Notes: generated by a model from the sequence alone, not told the origin. DNA of 64,000 nt from RUG12395 sp034178705 (GCA_034178705.1 JAXFQY010000076.1:1-64000), one strand, 5' to 3'; positions 9,119 to 18,762 are shown, numbered from the stretch's first letter. Program-made: numbers and translations.

Positions 9119-11158
9119 TTAAGGTTTCAGCTTGGTAAAATCGATCAGCTCTGTGCCGGGAAGATACGTGCTGAGAATCAGTTCCGCGGGAACGCCGGCA
9201 TTCGCAAGATCAAGGGTACCGTACTGAGAAATTCCGACGCCATGACCAAAGCCTTTTCCGGCAAAAACAAAATTGTCTCCCGAGGAAGCAGTATAGGTTT
9301 TTGTAACTGTTACCGTATCCGCGGATACCTTGAGATCGGTGGGATTCAGTTCGCCGGGATTTGTGATGTTGATGCTGCTTGTATAACTGGGGGGCGGAAG
9401 CTGACCGGAGGCAATCTTGGCCACAAGTGTCTCATAGCCGTTAGCTGTCAAAACACTTACCGTTTCTCCCGTTAAAGCTCGTCTACCGTAGCTTGTAACC
9501 GCCACAAGAGTTTCATTCGTTCCGGAAAGAATACCGTCTCCGGTTTGCGCTGTAATGGGAGCTGAGAGAGAAATCTCCTCAAAAAGGCCGGGGTAAGCAG
9601 GACCTGTCGGTGCGGAAATCTGCCCGGCAACGGATATCTCCAGGTTTGTTACCACTTCATAGCTGTATTCCACGCTTCCCTTTCCGATCACAAAATTGGC
9701 AGAATAAACATATCGTGCAAGGGCGCTGCGAATCATGTCACTGGCATTGACGGTGGCACTGTGCCCTCCGGAATCGGTAAAGGTTATGGAATCAATATAG
9801 CCTGTATCTCCGTAACGGGAATTCACCGTAATTGAGGAAATATAGCCGCTGGAAAGCTCGTAGTAACCCTTACTATACAAATACTCGCAGAGTGTATACG
9901 GAGAAACCTCATCAACCCAAACGCCGTTCTCATAGTCCGCATACTGCTCCCACGGGGTTTTAATCGAGGTCAGATAGGGGTAACGTGCATTGCTTCCGCC
10001 CCATGCGGTTCCGGCAGGGATGGACTCCCCGCCGAAAGAAGAAGCATAGGCAATTGTAGCCGGCTTGCCTTCATAGGAAACAACCATTCCTTTGGTTGTC
10101 GTAACAGCGGCAAGGACATTTTCGTTGGTTCTGCTGCAGCCGCGGTATGCCTGACAGTGCTGATTCGGGCAGATATCAAAGCCGTCGGCTGAAAAATGTC
10201 TTCCTTTTTGCGTGACTGCAAAGGTTCTCGCCGCAATGGCAAAAACACGCTGTGCTTCAAAAGTCCACGAGTTGGAGATCTCCCAAGGAAGAACACCAGT
10301 AATATAGGTTTCCAGAGGAAGAAGATTGATTGCCTCTACGCCGTCGGTTGTCGCATCGGCATAACGGCGAAAAACCATAGCCCCGGGATAGAGATAATTG
10401 GCATCCGATTTGATGTAGACCGTTTCGCCATTCTGCGCAATCGGCTCAACACCGACATAAGAGGCACTTCCGCAGTCATACTCCAACAATACGGTATTCG
10501 TTGTATGATCAATAAGCGAAACTGTTGTTGCCGCTGTACCGATGATACGGGTCGACATCGCAGAGGAAAGCCCCGTAAGAAGCGAAAGCGCGTTTTCTGC
10601 ACGCTCACGTGTTGAAAAATCGCCCACATAAACGCGGTAGGTTCCGTTGATATATCCGGGAAAAACGGAATAGGCATTTCCGATCAAGGAACGTACCCGT
10701 TCGATCTGCTGCTCGCAGGCAGAGCGCGTGGCAATCACCCCGCCGGCTTCGATATGATACATTCCGATTACGTAACCGGAGGAATACTCCTTGCGGTAAG
10801 CGCCGCCGTAACGGGACAGGTTGTAATCAATAGCCGCAGTGACATTCTGATTGGAAAGACGCCAGATCTCAGTAAAGCTCCGATCGTCCTCAGTAATCAC
10901 GGCAGAACCGACGATATAGCCGTGCGTCGTTGTCATTTCGAAGCCGGCTTCACTGTCTTCACCATATCGGATTCCGACAGTCATAAGCGGATTCTGCGCA
11001 CTGTCCGGTTCAAGGGAAAAAATTTCATAAAACAGAAAAGCGATCGCGTAATAAAGAACGCCCCCAACCATCAGCACGGCAAGAAAGAGACACATCAGAC
11101 GAACGAAAAGCTTTTTTCGTTCCTCCGACGTCTTTTTATTTCTGCGTTTAGTCAACAA
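9119..11158 (-). CDS. SPOR- and SpoIID-domain cell-wall protein
   Basis: A 679-residue protein. There is a basic cytoplasmic start, one membrane segment (about 18-45), then a SPOR-like peptidoglycan-binding stretch (YRVYVGDFSTRERAENALSL), then a SpoIID/LytB domain. The SpoIID part has LPLETYITGVLPWEI and AYASSFGGES, and ends with the signature GFGHGVGISQYGT near residue 650. SpoIID proteins are lytic transglycosylases acting on denuded glycan during engulfment; this fused form is longer than Bacillus SpoIID. The start is a TTG (11158 or 11155) with AGGAG upstream, overlapping the previous gene's end. Outer face of the membrane is the likely site. Confidence 0.88.
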   Translation of the reverse strand: MLTKRRNKKTSEERKKLFVRLMCLFLAVLMVGGVLYYAIAFLFYEIFSLEPDSAQNPLMTVGIRYGEDSEAGFEMTTTHGYIVGSAVITEDDRSFTEIWRLSNQNVTAAIDYNLSRYGGAYRKEYSSGYVIGMYHIEAGGVIATRSACEQQIERVRSLIGNAYSVFPGYINGTYRVYVGDFSTRERAENALSLLTGLSSAMSTRIIGTAATTVSLIDHTTNTVLLEYDCGSASYVGVEPIAQNGETVYIKSDANYLYPGAMVFRRYADATTDGVEAINLLPLETYITGVLPWEISNSWTFEAQRVFAIAARTFAVTQKGRHFSADGFDICPNQHCQAYRGCSRTNENVLAAVTTTKGMVVSYEGKPATIAYASSFGGESIPAGTAWGGSNARYPYLTSIKTPWEQYADYENGVWVDEVSPYTLCEYLYSKGYYELSSGYISSITVNSRYGDTGYIDSITFTDSGGHSATVNASDMIRSALARYVYSANFVIGKGSVEYSYEVVTNLEISVAGQISAPTGPAYPGLFEEISLSAPITAQTGDGILSGTNETLVAVTSYGRRALTGETVSVLTANGYETLVAKIASGQLPPPSYTSSINITNPGELNPTDLKVSADTVTVTKTYTASSGDNFVFAGKGFGHGVGISQYGTLDLANAGVPAELILSTYLPGTELIDFTKLKP

Positions 11159-11738
11159 GCTTGTATTCTCCTCTCACCATGACATATGCCCCCTCACCGG
11201 AGGTGATGCGGATTCCTCTGCCGTCCCCGCCGCGCGGGATAATCAGAAGATGGTTCATCGTTACTTCGATTCCGTTCAAAAGGTCTGTTCCGCCCGTAAT
11301 ATCGGACAGTCCCTGATCACCGAAGGGAGAAACGACAACTGCGGTTCCGGCACGGAGAATCAGTTCAAAAGCGGAAGTCGGGGCAAGGACGGTTTTCCCG
11401 TAAGGCACGAAAATCGCCGTATAATCTGCCGCATAAACGGCACCTTCCGCCGGCGTTCTGCCGCCGAGAGAAGCAACCTTCTCTTCCAGTGTTGTAACAC
11501 GTCCGGCAAGTGTATCCAAATTAACAGACGATGTTCCGGATCCCGCTCCGCCGCTCTCAATCAGCTTCTGAAGCTCGTTGATCCGGGAATCGATCTGCGG
11601 AAGCAGATTATTATTGACATAGCTCAGCGTAATCACAGGGTCCGTCGTGCTGTCATATCCTCCTGCGGCGCTTACGGCGAAATAGCAACCGGCCGTAAGT
11701 GCGAGACAGAAGAGGAAAAGAAGAAGCGCTTTTTTCAT
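11148..11738 (-). CDS. Exported coiled-coil protein, function unknown
   Basis: A 196-residue protein with an N-terminal signal or anchor segment (KKALLLFLFCLALTAGCYF, containing a Cys that does not make a clear lipobox). A short coiled coil follows (residues about 42-95, INELQKLIESG... VTTLEEKVASLG), then a beta-rich C-terminal domain. The coiled-coil plus beta layout resembles oligomeric surface proteins, but the family was not recognised. The end overlaps the SPOR-SpoIID gene by 11 bp, so the two are likely made together and may act at the same envelope site. Confidence 0.75.
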   Translation of the reverse strand: MKKALLLFLFCLALTAGCYFAVSAAGGYDSTTDPVITLSYVNNNLLPQIDSRINELQKLIESGGAGSGTSSVNLDTLAGRVTTLEEKVASLGGRTPAEGAVYAADYTAIFVPYGKTVLAPTSAFELILRAGTAVVVSPFGDQGLSDITGGTDLLNGIEVTMNHLLIIPRGGDGRGIRITSGEGAYVMVRGEYKLVD

Positions 11739-11751
11739 GATTTTTCCTTTC

Positions 11752-13989
11752 TTATTCGGAGAAAAGCTTATTTCGGTCGGCGGCGGACAGAAGGATGCCC
11801 GACGCCGGAATTTTCATTTTTCTGAGCCCTGCGATCCCCACAGAACCTCCTCCCTTCAAGGAAGACACAGAGACAAGCGTCTGTCCCTTCTTCAAGGTGA
11901 TAACCTGAACACCGGAAGCAGTTCGTGTTGTTTTTTCCGGAATCAATTTGGACGAAAGAAGAATGGCCCTGCCGTCTCCGGATTCCAGAAGCAACTCCAA
12001 GGGCTTGTCCTCATAAAACGCGGCAACAATTGAACTGGCCGCGCTATATGCGCCGGTAAGTCGGCGACGGGTCGCCTTGGTCTCATAGGCAGAAAGAGGC
12101 ACACGGACTCCCTTCCCGTTCTCAAAAAGAAAAACAAGATTCTGTGTTGGCTTGACGGAGGAAGAAAGCATCGCGCAAATCGGCTTTTCCCCCTGATCCA
12201 TTCTCAGTTTGGCGTTGACAAATTCACCGATGGAGGATGCCTTAACCTGTGAAAAGTCGGATACAGAAGCAAAATACATCTGACGCATATTGGTAAGGAA
12301 AATAATTTTTGAGATATTCTCACAGTCCGCAGAGAAAATGATTTCATCCCCCTCCTTGAAGTAATGAATATCATTCCCCTGAAGGGACTTCATCGTGATT
12401 TTCTTGAAATATCCCTCCCGGGTAAGAACAACCCGAACAGGATAATTCTCCTCCGGCACGACCTCCGGCTCTGTCTCAACAGTTTCCGCCCCGACAAGGC
12501 GAGTCACTCGGGGTTTTCCGTACTTTTTCTTGATCGCCGACAACTGCTCCGCAATGGCGCTGCGCTGTTTCAGTTCATCGGAGAGCAGCTCATTCAGCCG
12601 GGCAATCTCCTTCTGAAGGTCTTCAATCTCGCGGACGCGGTCCAGGATATATTCCCGGTTGAGGTGACGAAGCTTGATTTCAGCGATGTATTCCGCCTGT
12701 ATTTCATCAATTGCAAATTCACGGCAGAGATTCGGAACCACATCCGCTTCTTTTTCCGTCCCGCGCACAATGGCAATGGCACGATCAATATCAAGCAGGA
12801 TCTTTCCGAGCCCGACAAGAAGATGGAGTTTTGCCTCCTTTTTTTCAAGATCGAAGCGACACTCCCGAACAAAGCAGCCGATCCGGAAACGGATCCATTC
12901 CCTGAGAATATCTCCGACCCCCATCGTTCGTGGTGCGCCGTCAATGAGAATATTGAAATTACAGTCGAAAGCGGAGGCAAGCGGGGTCGAGCGGAACAAG
13001 CGCTGCATTAAGCGATCGGGGTCAGTCCCCCGCTTCAGATCGAGTGTCAGCTTGAAACCGTTCAGATCAATCTCATCGCGGAAATCGGAAACCTCCTTGA
13101 GCTTTCCGGCTTTATATAGCTCGGTCAGCTTCTTCATAATGGCTTCAATTGTCGTTGAATACGGAATTTCAAGAATTTCGATGCAGTTGTCCTTTTTGTT
13201 GTATTGCCAGACCGAGCGCATCCGAACAGAACCCCGTCCGGTTTCAAAAACGGCTTTCATCTCATTTTTATCATAGATGATCTCCGCTCCGCCGGAAAAA
13301 TCCGGCGCCGGCATCAGCTCCAGGAGTTTATCGGTCGTTGTGTTCGGCTTTTTCAAAAGCGCGATGGTCGCGTCGCAAACCTCTGCAAGATTGAAGGAGC
13401 AGACATTGGACGCCATTCCGACGGCAATTCCGGAATTCGGACTGACAAGAACATTCGGGAAGGTTGTCGGAAGGAGCACCGGCTCCAACATGGTGTTATC
13501 ATAGTTTGGAACAAGATCAACAGCATTGCGGTCGATTCCGGAAAACAATTCATTGCAGAAGGGATCCAGTTTAGCTTCGGTATAGCGCGCGGCGGCAAAC
13601 GCCATATCGCGGCTGTACTGCTTTCCGAAGCATCCCTTGGAATCGATAAAAGGATGAAGCAGCGCACCGTTGCCGCGTGTCAGGCGGACCATGGTCTCAT
13701 AAATTGAGGCGTCGCCGTGCGGATTGAGCTTCATCGTCTGACCGACAATATTTGTACTCTTTGTCCGCGGTCCGGTAAGCAAGCCCATCTTATACATGGT
13801 ATATAAAAGCTTCCGCTGGGACGGCTTGAAACCGTCAATTTCCGGGATAGCGCGGCTGACGATAACCGTCATGACATAGGGCATATAATTATCCCGGATG
13901 GTATCCGTAATAATCTGCGGAACAGCAGGAAGCGGCGGCGCAGTCGTATCGGTCAGTTTCTTTTTCGGTGCGGTCGGCTTCTTCGGCAT
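11752..13989 (-). CDS. Type IIA topoisomerase subunit A (topoisomerase IV/gyrase-like)
   Basis: A 745-residue DNA breakage-reunion subunit. Visible are the winged-helix region, the quinolone pocket HGDASIYETM (91-100), the catalytic tyrosine Tyr136 in AARYTEAKL, and the long coiled coil (about 400-470) closing the C gate. The C-terminal beta-pinwheel is shorter than in classical GyrA, and I see no clear GyrA box, which favours a ParC-like decatenase. The position equivalent to E. coli GyrA Ser83 is Ala94. No B subunit is adjacent: neighbours are tsaC/sua5 upstream and an exported protein downstream. The start has GAGG upstream. Confidence 0.9.
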   Translation of the reverse strand: MPKKPTAPKKKLTDTTAPPLPAVPQIITDTIRDNYMPYVMTVIVSRAIPEIDGFKPSQRKLLYTMYKMGLLTGPRTKSTNIVGQTMKLNPHGDASIYETMVRLTRGNGALLHPFIDSKGCFGKQYSRDMAFAAARYTEAKLDPFCNELFSGIDRNAVDLVPNYDNTMLEPVLLPTTFPNVLVSPNSGIAVGMASNVCSFNLAEVCDATIALLKKPNTTTDKLLELMPAPDFSGGAEIIYDKNEMKAVFETGRGSVRMRSVWQYNKKDNCIEILEIPYSTTIEAIMKKLTELYKAGKLKEVSDFRDEIDLNGFKLTLDLKRGTDPDRLMQRLFRSTPLASAFDCNFNILIDGAPRTMGVGDILREWIRFRIGCFVRECRFDLEKKEAKLHLLVGLGKILLDIDRAIAIVRGTEKEADVVPNLCREFAIDEIQAEYIAEIKLRHLNREYILDRVREIEDLQKEIARLNELLSDELKQRSAIAEQLSAIKKKYGKPRVTRLVGAETVETEPEVVPEENYPVRVVLTREGYFKKITMKSLQGNDIHYFKEGDEIIFSADCENISKIIFLTNMRQMYFASVSDFSQVKASSIGEFVNAKLRMDQGEKPICAMLSSSVKPTQNLVFLFENGKGVRVPLSAYETKATRRRLTGAYSAASSIVAAFYEDKPLELLLESGDGRAILLSSKLIPEKTTRTASGVQVITLKKGQTLVSVSSLKGGGSVGIAGLRKMKIPASGILLSAADRNKLFSE

Positions 13990-14004
13990 GGTTACCTCAC
14001 TTGA

Positions 14005-15036
14005 TCAGAGATCCTTGATTCGGAACGCGGCGGCACGGAGCATGCGGTTCTGAAGTGCAAGTCCGATTCCGGCACGGTCCGGCATGGGGGCATAAATACG
14101 TTCCGCCTCAGGGCGGTCGGCAGCACGAAGCAGGTCAAAAAGACGATGGGCAAGTTCCCCTTCGTCCCCTCTTGCTCCGAGAAAATAGACGTTTTCGGCG
14201 GGGATATGTTCCCCGTCGTATAGAAGAACGGAGTTTTTCGGATCCTCTGCCTTTTCGCATAAAAAATCGGTTACACGGCGTGAATCGGAGGAACGGACAA
14301 GATAAAGGGGGGCATCCGGAGCATAATGCTTCAGCAGCATCCCGGGAGACTCCGGAACAGCACCGGGCGCCGGAGGAGAGAGAACAGCATCCGCAACACG
14401 GACATCGCCGAGAACGGAACGAAGCATTTCAAGGGTTACGCCGCCCGGACGCAGAAGTACCGCGCCGTCATCACCAAGCTTTACAATCGTAGATTCCAGC
14501 CCCACAGAACACGGTCCGCCGTCAATAACCAGCGGAATCCGACCGTCCATATCCTTACGGACATGCTCTGCCGTGGTCGGCGAGGGCTTACCGGAAAGAT
14601 TGGCAGAAGGGGCAGCAACCGGAACGCCGCAGGCACGCAGAAATGCACGAGCAACCGGATGAACGGGGACGCGGACAGCAACCGTCGGAAGACCGGCGGT
14701 AACCTCCGGCGCACAGATACCGCGGGACGGCAGAACAACGGTGAGCGGTCCCGGCAGAAAGGCCTCAGCCAGCAGCTGAAAGCGTCGGTCGGTAACAGCA
14801 AAGCCATCAATCTGCTCAATATCCGGAAAATGAAGAATCAGAGGATTGTTCGACGGCCTCCCCTTTGCCGCATAAATCTTCTTTACAGCGGCTCCGTTGC
14901 AGCCGGATGCGCCAAGACCGTAAACGGTTTCTGTCGGGAAGGCAACCAGCTCACCCGCGCGAATCCGTTCGGCTGCGTCGGTAAAAACCGAAAGGGAAAA
15001 TTTCTCCGGGTCGACAGTCAGATATTCGGTTTTCAC
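14005..15036 (-). CDS. Threonylcarbamoyl-AMP synthase (Sua5/YwlC type)
   Basis: A 343-residue protein. The N-terminal YrdC domain has the substrate-binding PTETVYGLGA motif (about 34-43) and KGRPSNNPLILH. A linker and a C-terminal Sua5 domain follow, so it is the long Sua5 form, not short TsaC. It makes threonylcarbamoyl-AMP from threonine, bicarbonate and ATP for t6A at position 37 of ANN-decoding tRNAs. It begins with GTG; the GTGA overlap with the prfA stop and a GGGGAGGGG ribosome site support this start. Lying beside prfA is a common arrangement in Bacillota. Confidence 0.93.
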   Translation of the reverse strand: MKTEYLTVDPEKFSLSVFTDAAERIRAGELVAFPTETVYGLGASGCNGAAVKKIYAAKGRPSNNPLILHFPDIEQIDGFAVTDRRFQLLAEAFLPGPLTVVLPSRGICAPEVTAGLPTVAVRVPVHPVARAFLRACGVPVAAPSANLSGKPSPTTAEHVRKDMDGRIPLVIDGGPCSVGLESTIVKLGDDGAVLLRPGGVTLEMLRSVLGDVRVADAVLSPPAPGAVPESPGMLLKHYAPDAPLYLVRSSDSRRVTDFLCEKAEDPKNSVLLYDGEHIPAENVYFLGARGDEGELAHRLFDLLRAADRPEAERIYAPMPDRAGIGLALQNRMLRAAAFRIKDL

Positions 15037-16106
15037 AGATTCCCCTCCCCGCGCAGACGTTTAGCGGCATCCGCGGTAATCAGCGCATCAATCATTGTCC
15101 CGATCTCTCCGTTCAGAAAAGCGTCAAGAGAATATACGGTAAAGCCAATCCGGTGATCGGTGATGCGCCCCTGCGGATAGTTGTAGGTGCGGATCCGCTC
15201 GCTGCGGTCTCCGGTTCCGACCTGACTGCGCCGCTCAGAGGCAATGCGGTCGTTCTGCTCCCTCACTTTTCGGTCGTAGAGCTTGGCGCGGAGCAGCTTC
15301 ATGGCCTTATCCCGATTTTTGAACTGACTCCGCTCATCCTGACAGTCAATAACAATTCCAGTTGGCTTATGCAGCAATCGGATTGCGCTCTCTGTCTTAT
15401 TGACATGCTGTCCGCCTGCGCCGCTTGATTTGATTGTCTCGATCTTCAGATCGGATTCCTTGATCTCAACCTCGACGTCCTCAGCTTCCGGCAGAACGGC
15501 AACCGTAACGGTGCTCGTCTGTATCCTGCCCTGTGCCTCCGTTACCGGAACGCGCTGTACACGGTGGACGCCGCTTTCGAATTTCAGCCTGGAGTACGCG
15601 CCCTCTCCGTTCACGGAGAAAGTAACCTCGCGAAATCCACCAAGCTCAGTCTCGTTTGCCGAAACAAGCTCGGTTCTCCAGTGCATCTTATCCGCGTACA
15701 TGTTGTACATTCGATAGAGTACCGCTGCAAAAAGCGCCGCTTCTTCTCCGCCGGCCCCGGCGCGGATCTCAATGATCACATTCTTATCGTCATTCGGGTC
15801 ACGCGGAAGAAGAAGCACACGCAGCCTTTCCTCTGAGGCGGAAACAGCGGCAGTCAGCTCCGCCGCTTCGGCTCGTGCCAGCTCCCGCAGATCCGGATCA
15901 TTTTCGGACGCAAATAACTCTTTTGCGTCAGACAACTCACCGGAAAGACGCCGATAGCGGGCATACTCCTCGGTTATCGGCGAAAGCCGCTTTGCTTCGC
16001 GCGTAAGCGCGAGATAGCGCGTACGATCCCGCATCACATCCGGATCAGCAAGCGCTGCCCGGATTTCCTCATGACGCTGTTCAACCTGCTTCAGTTTATC
16101 CAGCAT
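15033..16106 (-). CDS. prfA: Peptide chain release factor 1
   Basis: A 357-residue class I release factor. The GGQ motif occurs in SSGAGGQHVNKTESAIR and makes the peptidyl-tRNA hydrolysis centre. The stop-codon reading tripeptide is of the RF1 P-x-T type (RVPVTEAQGRIQTS), which recognises UAA and UAG; RF2 in this window has SPF instead. Domain order and length are normal. It overlaps the downstream Sua5 gene by GTGA and follows the M18 peptidase gene by 3 nt. Confidence 0.97.
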   Translation of the reverse strand: MLDKLKQVEQRHEEIRAALADPDVMRDRTRYLALTREAKRLSPITEEYARYRRLSGELSDAKELFASENDPDLRELARAEAAELTAAVSASEERLRVLLLPRDPNDDKNVIIEIRAGAGGEEAALFAAVLYRMYNMYADKMHWRTELVSANETELGGFREVTFSVNGEGAYSRLKFESGVHRVQRVPVTEAQGRIQTSTVTVAVLPEAEDVEVEIKESDLKIETIKSSGAGGQHVNKTESAIRLLHKPTGIVIDCQDERSQFKNRDKAMKLLRAKLYDRKVREQNDRIASERRSQVGTGDRSERIRTYNYPQGRITDHRIGFTVYSLDAFLNGEIGTMIDALITADAAKRLRGEGNL

Positions 16107-16109
16107 GAA

Positions 16110-17513
16110 TTATCGGATAAATGCTGCAAACGCCTGATAGGCGGAATAGAGATCCGCTTTGGAGATGATCTCATAAGGAGCGTGCATGGAGATAACCGGA
16201 ACTCCGATATCAACCGTGTCAATATTGTGAACAGAAATGTATTTTGCCACAGTTCCGCCGCCGCCGAGATCGACCTTGCCAAGCTCCGCCATCTGCCAAT
16301 TGACTTTCGCCGCGTCCATGATCGCACGGATACGGGCAACATATTCGGAAGATGCGTCGTTCGTGGAAGACTTCCCGCGAGCCCCGGTGTATTTGCAGAA
16401 GGAAACGCCGCAGGAGAGCAGTGCAGCGTTTCTCTTCTCATAAACCTCTGCATAATTCGGATCGAAAGCAGCAGTCACATCCGCGGAAAGGCAGGAGGAT
16501 GCTGCGCGCACGCGGTTGACATTGGCACCGTATGCTGCAGAGATCTCGTTGATCAGATCACAAAGAATGCTCGACTGCATGCCGGTGTTTCCGTCGCTTC
16601 CCGTCTCTTCCTTATCGGCAAGAACGACCATCAGCGTGTCTTTTTCGTTCTTCGTATCAAGCATAGCGGTAAGCGCAGGATAAGCGCAAACACGGTCGTC
16701 ATGTCCGTAAGAAGCGATCAACCAGCGGTCAAGACCGACATCTCTTGCTTTGAAAGCAGGAACAGCACAAAGCTCTGCACTGATAAAATCCGCCTCGGTA
16801 ATACCGTACCGTTCATTCAGGATCTTCAGAACATTCAGTTTGATTTCATCCTTTTCGCTGCCGTCAAAAGCAGGAGCGCTTCCGGAAAGCAGATTCAGTG
16901 CTTCTCCCGAGATGGCAGAACCGATCGGTTTTACATTCTGCTCCTGTGCAAGATGAGGAAGAAGATCATTGATATAGAAAACGGGATCTCCCTCTTCCTC
17001 GCCGATTCGGATCTCCTGAACCGTTCCGTCCGTCAATGTAATGACACCGTGAAGGGCAAGTGGGATCGCAGTCCATTGGTACTTCCGGATACCGCCGTAA
17101 TAGTGTGTTTTCAGGAACGCCATTCCGCTGTCCTCATAAAGCGGAACAGGCTTCAGATCAAGACGCGGGGAATCGATATGGGCGGCCATGATCTTGATTC
17201 CGTTTTCTGCCGACTCGGTTCCAAGCTTGAAAAGATAAAGACTCTTTCCGCGGTTGTTGAGATAATATTTTCCTCCGGGAACCAGTTTGTCACCGAAGCG
17301 GAAAGGCATATACCCCTTTTTCTCGGCAAGAGAGACAGAGGATTTCACCGCTTCCCGCTCGGTTTTGGAAGCATCCAGAAACTTGATGTAGCCCTTTGCA
17401 TAGTCCATTGCTTTCTTTTTGGTTTTCTCGTCACTCACCTTGAAGAAGCTTTTTTTGGTATAAACAAGTTTCTCCTGAAGGAGCTCCGCTTCGGATTTGT
17501 TTTCTTTTTTCAT
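16110..17513 (-). CDS. M18-family aminopeptidase
   Basis: A 467-residue zinc aminopeptidase of the M18 (aspartyl aminopeptidase) family. Recognisable blocks are AAHIDSPRLDLKP (metal-binding His-x-Asp), SYGHDDRVCAYPAL, LADKEETGSDGNTGMQS (catalytic Glu pair) and a C-terminal SMHAPYEIISKADLY (metal His). It is expected to be cytoplasmic and to remove N-terminal residues from peptides. No signal peptide is present. It lies in the coaE-prfA-secA operon, where it may simply share a growth-related promoter. Substrate preference for acidic residues is family knowledge, not visible here. Confidence 0.92.
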   Translation of the reverse strand: MKKENKSEAELLQEKLVYTKKSFFKVSDEKTKKKAMDYAKGYIKFLDASKTEREAVKSSVSLAEKKGYMPFRFGDKLVPGGKYYLNNRGKSLYLFKLGTESAENGIKIMAAHIDSPRLDLKPVPLYEDSGMAFLKTHYYGGIRKYQWTAIPLALHGVITLTDGTVQEIRIGEEEGDPVFYINDLLPHLAQEQNVKPIGSAISGEALNLLSGSAPAFDGSEKDEIKLNVLKILNERYGITEADFISAELCAVPAFKARDVGLDRWLIASYGHDDRVCAYPALTAMLDTKNEKDTLMVVLADKEETGSDGNTGMQSSILCDLINEISAAYGANVNRVRAASSCLSADVTAAFDPNYAEVYEKRNAALLSCGVSFCKYTGARGKSSTNDASSEYVARIRAIMDAAKVNWQMAELGKVDLGGGGTVAKYISVHNIDTVDIGVPVISMHAPYEIISKADLYSAYQAFAAFIR

Positions 17514-17544
17514 CGTTCATTCCCTTTCTGTAAAAAGAATATAA

Positions 17545-18123
17545 TCATATTTCTTCCTTGCGGAAATAAAGGCGTTCGTACACCGAACGGTTTTTGTTGA
17601 CGCGATCAATATAGGCAGCGGTCTCCGGAAACGGAATCTTTTTCAGAACACCGTTTCCGTCAGAGCAGGAAGGGTCGGCAAGCCACTTGTCAACATTGCC
17701 GTGTCCGGCATTGTAAGCGGCAAAAACGGTATCCCAGTTTTCATATCGGAGTTTGAGATAAGAAAGAAGATAGGCACCGTATCGCACATTGGTATCGGGG
17801 TCATACAGAAGTGCCGGTTCACTTGTCTCTCCGAGGCGCATGGCAATCCAGTCACAGGTCGCAGGAGTGATCTGCATTAAGCCGACCGCACCGGCATGGC
17901 TGACTGCGTTGCTCTGAAAATTGCTTTCCGCCTTGATCACAGAATACAGAATCACCTCGGGAACGCCGTATTCGGAAGAATACTTTCCGACAAGCTCGCT
18001 GTATTCTATCGGATAGAGAGTACGCTCATAGCGTTCGTAAATCCGGCAGTAAAGGAAACCGATCCCGACAGAGAGGGAAAGAATCAGCAGAACAACAAAG
18101 CTGCGCCAGAATGCTTTTTTCAT
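17545..18123 (-). CDS. Membrane-anchored lytic transglycosylase (SLT domain)
   Basis: A 192-residue protein with an N-terminal membrane anchor (about 8-26) and a soluble lysozyme-like SLT domain. The catalytic glutamate is Glu66 in IKAESNFQSNAVS, followed by the family motif GAVGLMQITPAT and later AYNAGHGNVDKWL. It cleaves peptidoglycan glycan strands with formation of 1,6-anhydro ends, outside the membrane. Its ATG overlaps the stop of coaE (ATGA). Confidence 0.92.
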   Translation of the reverse strand: MKKAFWRSFVVLLILSLSVGIGFLYCRIYERYERTLYPIEYSELVGKYSSEYGVPEVILYSVIKAESNFQSNAVSHAGAVGLMQITPATCDWIAMRLGETSEPALLYDPDTNVRYGAYLLSYLKLRYENWDTVFAAYNAGHGNVDKWLADPSCSDGNGVLKKIPFPETAAYIDRVNKNRSVYERLYFRKEEI

Positions 18124-18734
18124 ACAGTACCCCTCTCTCGCAGAAATCCGAAGCGAAGCATCAGAGTGTCACATGCAGCCCGGAGGGAAGCGGCATCGCC
18201 GTTGTTCTCCAGAACAAAATCACACCGTTCCCGGAAAAAATCATCCGGAAGCTGAGCATTCATCCGCCGCTCCGCAGCTTCCGTGGAAATTCCGTCCCGG
18301 GCGGTAATTCTCGCCGTTCTGATCCCCCTCGGAGCGAGAACGGCAACCGTCAGGCTGCACATCCGATCTGCGCCGGACTCAAAAAGCTGCGGCGCGTCCA
18401 GAACAAGATAGGGTTTTCCCGCTTTCTGACTCTCTTTCATGCGTTCTTCCATTTCAGCAAGAACAAAAGGATGGACAGTCTGATTGAGGAGTCTGAGCTG
18501 ATCCGGGTCGGGAAAAACAATAGCGGCAAGCGCAGCGCGGTTCAGCGCCCCATCCGGCGCGAGAACCGAAGGGCCGAAAGTGTCGGCGAGGGCTTTTGTT
18601 ACGGCAGAGGAGACACAGGTCATGGCGGCATAAAGCGCGTCAGCATCACAGACAGTACCGCCGTAATCGGCAAGCATGCGGGCAACGGTACTCTTTCCCG
18701 CTCCGCTGCCTCCGGTCAACCCGATAACAAGCAT
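18120..18734 (-). CDS. coaE: Dephospho-CoA kinase
   Basis: A 204-residue P-loop kinase with GLTGGSGAGKSTVARM at the N terminus, the CoA-family DADALYAAM and LVLDAPQLFESG segments, and a lid region (ARDGISTEAAERRMNAQ). It performs the last step of coenzyme A synthesis, phosphorylating the ribose 3' hydroxyl of dephospho-CoA. It is the first gene of the long minus-strand operon and lies just after a consensus-like promoter. Confidence 0.95.
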   Translation of the reverse strand: MLVIGLTGGSGAGKSTVARMLADYGGTVCDADALYAAMTCVSSAVTKALADTFGPSVLAPDGALNRAALAAIVFPDPDQLRLLNQTVHPFVLAEMEERMKESQKAGKPYLVLDAPQLFESGADRMCSLTVAVLAPRGIRTARITARDGISTEAAERRMNAQLPDDFFRERCDFVLENNGDAASLRAACDTLMLRFGFLRERGTV

Positions 18735-18762
18735 ATTCCTCCATCCCCCTTATAACGAAAGT

